Below, piece by piece: positions 5,502 through 7,023 of a DNA stretch of 7,023 nucleotides. Numbering within the stretch: the stretch's first letter is position 1; each line of letters starts with the position of its first letter. The notes under the pieces are model-generated. The model had not been told where the DNA came from. It ran no database searches and saw nothing but the letters and a program-made list of their open reading frames with translations. Origin of the DNA: an uncultured Verrucomicrobiota bacterium (GTDB lineage: Bacteria; Verrucomicrobiota; Kiritimatiellia; RFP12; UBA1067); assembly GCA_946543025.1 (NCBI GenBank), contig CAMNLN010000186.1, forward strand, positions 1 through 7,023, in the 5' to 3' direction. The position numbers and the translations under genes are program-made.

Positions 5502-6284
5502 ATGGAAATCATCGTCTGCAAGACAAAGGAAGAGGCCAGCCGCAAGGCGGCGGCGCTCGTGGCGGCGCTCGTGAAGAAGAACCCGAAGGCCGTGCTCGGC
5601 CTCGCCACCGGCTCCACGCCGGTTCCGCTCTACAAGGAGCTGATCGCCCTCAACAAGGCGAAGAAGATCAGCTTCAAGCAGGTGCGCAGCTGGAACCTGG
5701 ACGAGTACTGGGGCCTGCCGCCCACGCACGACCAGAGCTACCGCTACTTCATGGACACGAACCTGTTCGACCACGTCGACATCGCGAAGAAGGCCACGCA
5801 CGTGCTGAACGGCCTCGCGAAGGACGCGGCGAAGGAGTGCGCGGCGTACGAGAAGGCGATCAAGGCGGCGGGCGGCATCGACCTGCAGGTCCTCGGCATC
5901 GGCTCCGACGGACACATCGCGTTCAACGAGCCGGGCAGCTCGCTCGCGAGCCGCACGCGCCTCGTCTCGCTCACGCCCCAGACGGTGAAGGACAACTCGC
6001 GCTTCTTCAAGAAGGCGGCGGACGTGCCGCGCTACGCGCTCTCGATGGGCGTGGGCTCCATCATGGAGGCGAAGCGCGTGGTGCTGCTGGCGTTCGGCGT
6101 GAACAAGGCGGCGGCCGTGGCCGGCGCGGTGGAGGGCGGCGTCTCGCAGTTCTGTACGGCGAGCGCGCTCCAGATGCACCCCGACGCCTGGTTCTTCTGC
6201 GACGCGGCGGCGGCGGCGAAGCTGAAGCTCAGGAAGTACTACACCGTGCGCGGCGAGGAGGCCCTCGCACGCGAGCTCGCGTAG
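5502..6284 (+). CDS. nagB: Glucosamine-6-phosphate deaminase
   Basis: This 260-residue cytoplasmic enzyme converts glucosamine 6-phosphate to fructose 6-phosphate and ammonia, the last step in catabolism of N-acetylglucosamine and sialic acid. It matches E. coli NagB along its length with a constant five-residue offset through the centre. The phosphate-binding loop LATGSTP is at 34-40, NLDEY supplies Asp67 (E. coli Asp72), and GIGSDGHIAFNEPGSS supplies Asp136, His138 and Glu143 (E. coli Asp141, His143, Glu148). SLASRTR follows at 147-153, with Arg153 at the allosteric Arg158 position. Val155 stands where E. coli has allosteric Lys160, so activation by GlcNAc-6-phosphate is probably weak or absent. 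The C-terminus is slightly shorter than that of E. coli. The gene follows the YhcH-family lipoprotein on the same strand. No nagA or sialic acid genes are visible in this window. Confidence 0.96.
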   Translation: MEIIVCKTKEEASRKAAALVAALVKKNPKAVLGLATGSTPVPLYKELIALNKAKKISFKQVRSWNLDEYWGLPPTHDQSYRYFMDTNLFDHVDIAKKATHVLNGLAKDAAKECAAYEKAIKAAGGIDLQVLGIGSDGHIAFNEPGSSLASRTRLVSLTPQTVKDNSRFFKKAADVPRYALSMGVGSIMEAKRVVLLAFGVNKAAAVAGAVEGGVSQFCTASALQMHPDAWFFCDAAAAAKLKLRKYYTVRGEEALARELA

Positions 6285-6306
6285 GCGAATCACGCGTCCC
6301 GCATGA

Positions 6307-6335
6307 CCGCCGCGCCGGGACAGCCCCCGTGGCGG
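6307..6335. other. Possible stem-loop just downstream of nagB
   Basis: CCGCC (6307-6311) can pair with GGCGG (6331-6335). Inside it CGGG (6316-6319) can pair with CCCG (6326-6329), leaving an unequal internal loop. No T-run follows. In such GC-rich DNA a chance pairing is quite possible. Confidence 0.25.
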
Positions 6336-6386
6336 CCGTTGATTTGGGAAACAACCAAGACAACCGGGAAAACAACCTGGAAACGA

Positions 6387-6416
6387 AGCGCGGGCCTACA
6401 GGCCCGCGCTCTTTCG
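6387..6416 (+). terminator. Strong hairpin, probable terminator of the YhcH-nagB unit
   Basis: AGCGCGGGCC (6387-6396) and GGCCCGCGCT (6401-6410) form a perfect 10-base stem closed by the loop TACA, followed by CTTTCG. The T-tract is short, so termination may be partial or rely on other factors. The hairpin lies about 100 bases after the nagB stop and separates that unit from the RhuM-family gene. Confidence 0.6.
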
Positions 6417-6421
6417 TAGCA

Positions 6422-6458
6422 GGGCGAGGCGTCCCGCTGGTGGGGCGAGGCGTCCCGC
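6422..6458. repeat. Pair of 16-base direct repeats with imperfect dyad symmetry
   Basis: GGGCGAGGCGTCCCGC occurs at 6422-6437 and, identical, at 6443-6458, 21 bases apart start to start. Each copy is itself nearly palindromic (GGGCG against CGTCCC with one bulged base). The last nine bases, GCGTCCCGC, occur a third time at 6294-6302. The form is that of a REP-like dispersed repeat, but other genome copies cannot be seen from here. Confidence 0.65.
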
Positions 6459-6487
6459 CGAACCGCCACCGTAACTCTGCCGATTTT

Positions 6488-6496
6488 TGCTATACT
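6488..6496 (+). promoter_or_regulatory. Extended -10 promoter of the RhuM-family gene
   Basis: TGCTATACT gives an extended -10 (TG, one base, then TATACT). No credible -35 hexamer is found 16-18 bases upstream. Transcription would begin near 6503, about 15 bases before the ATG, and no clear Shine-Dalgarno is present in that short leader. Confidence 0.5.
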
Positions 6497-6517
6497 ATCC
6501 ACACGCAAGAAATCACC

Positions 6518-7023
6518 ATGGATGCCGCCGAAAACCAGATTGTCGTCTATCAGCCGAACGAGACCGTCCGGCTGGACGTGCGTGTCGAAAACGAGACCGT
6601 GTGGCTGACGCAAAGTCAGATGGCGACTTTGTTTGGATGTAGTTCAGACAACGTAGGTTTACATCTGAAGAATGTCTATGCTGCGGGAGAATTGGTACGA
6701 GAGGCAACTACCGAGGAATTCTCGGTAGTTCGCATGGAAGGTTCGCGGCAAGTAAGACGCAAGGTCACTTGCTACAACCTTGATGCTATTATCTCTGTAG
6801 GGTATCGCGTTAATTCCATATTGGGGGTGAAGTTTCGGCAATGGGCGACAAAGGTACTGCATGACTATCTCTTGCGGGGATATTCCTTCAATGCTCGCAT
6901 GAACCAGTTGGAAGACAAGATGGATCGCCGTCTCGCCCAACATGATCGGGCAATCGTTGATTTGAAGGAGAAGGTCGATTTCTTCGTTCAGACCAAGGAG
7001 CCGCCGTTGCAGAGCATCTTCTA
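6518..7023 (+). CDS. RhuM-family protein, N-terminal part (3' end outside window)
   Basis: The open frame runs from the ATG at 6518 to the window edge without a stop, giving 168 residues plus two bases. It matches the RhuM family, named from a Salmonella pathogenicity-island gene and of unknown biochemical function. Landmarks are IVVYQPNETVRLDVRVENETVWLTQSQMATLFG-type sequence at 8-40 (given here only as a guide to the block, with Trp29-Leu-Thr-Gln and Met35-Ala at its core), VGLHLKNVYAAGEL at 46-59, YNLDAIISVGYRVNS at 86-100, and FRQWATKVLHDYLLRGY at 106-122. A charged, helical, probably coiled-coil stretch follows at about 125-157, then PPLQSIF. Residues 29-55 look like a helix-turn-helix DNA-binding unit. 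The full protein is usually about twice this long. G+C falls from about 60% in the first 90 coding bases to about 48% in 6661-6840, unlike its neighbours, which suggests acquired DNA. Confidence 0.85.
   Translation, partial: MDAAENQIVVYQPNETVRLDVRVENETVWLTQSQMATLFGCSSDNVGLHLKNVYAAGELVREATTEEFSVVRMEGSRQVRRKVTCYNLDAIISVGYRVNSILGVKFRQWATKVLHDYLLRGYSFNARMNQLEDKMDRRLAQHDRAIVDLKEKVDFFVQTKEPPLQSIF

Noticed and set aside
5358..6293. 311-codon open frame on the minus strand
   Set aside because: It is antisense to nagB and the end of the YhcH gene, arginine-rich, and without family features.
6351..6377. Three ACAACC motifs at uneven spacing
   Set aside because: Six-base motifs at 9- and 12-base intervals in a low-complexity A/C stretch are not clearly beyond chance.
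6285..6613. Minus-strand open frame across the nagB-RhuM spacer
   Set aside because: It crosses the hairpin, the repeats and the RhuM promoter and reads antisense into RhuM. No ribosome site or recognisable domain was seen.
6659..6943. 94-codon minus-strand open frame
   Set aside because: It is antisense to a clearly conserved RhuM coding region.

Overview
The window looks like a piece of chromosome from a GC-rich bacterium. I counted about 67% G+C by eye in a 60-base stretch of the deaminase gene. Most starts have Shine-Dalgarno sequences and there are recognisable sigma70-type promoters. The protein styles (Gfo/Idh/MocA oxidoreductase, secreted glycerophosphodiesterase, lipid-anchored YhcH) and the intergenic 7-base repeats would fit the Planctomycetes-Verrucomicrobia-Lentisphaerae-Kiritimatiellota group. 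That placement is an inference from style only; no rRNA or other marker gene is present to settle it.

Layout. Bases 1-1837 (+) hold the 3' part of a Gfo/Idh/MocA oxidoreductase and, 23 bases later, an exported glycerophosphodiester phosphodiesterase. Bases 1834-4680 (-) hold a three-gene unit transcribed potA, trxA, tyrS: the ATPase of a spermidine/putrescine-type ABC importer, a thioredoxin and tyrosyl-tRNA synthetase. The phosphodiesterase and tyrS converge tail to tail, and both stop codons lie inside one CTAG. Bases 4681-4851 are a divergent promoter region with one good promoter per strand. Bases 4852-6284 (+) hold a YhcH-family protein carrying a lipoprotein signal, then nagB (glucosamine-6-phosphate deaminase). 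Bases 6285-6517 hold no gene but contain a strong hairpin, a 16-base direct repeat and a promoter. Bases 6518-7023 (+) are the first half of a RhuM-family gene that runs off the right edge and is poorer in G+C over most of its length.

How the genes work together. YhcH proteins in other bacteria are tied to sialic acid and other sugars, and NagB is the last step feeding amino sugars into glycolysis, so 4852-6284 reads as an amino-sugar catabolism pair. The potA-trxA-tyrS unit has no obvious shared pathway and looks like housekeeping genes strung together. The oxidoreductase and phosphodiesterase pair may process sugar or glycerol-phosphate compounds, but their substrates cannot be told from sequence.

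The most unusual structure is in the spacers of the minus-strand unit. Three different 7-base tandem repeats lie in or across them, and the stop codons of both potA and trxA fall inside repeat units. I do not see a clear new multi-gene system. The 7-base repeats, the membrane-anchored YhcH and the altered active-site motif of TyrRS deserve the second look.
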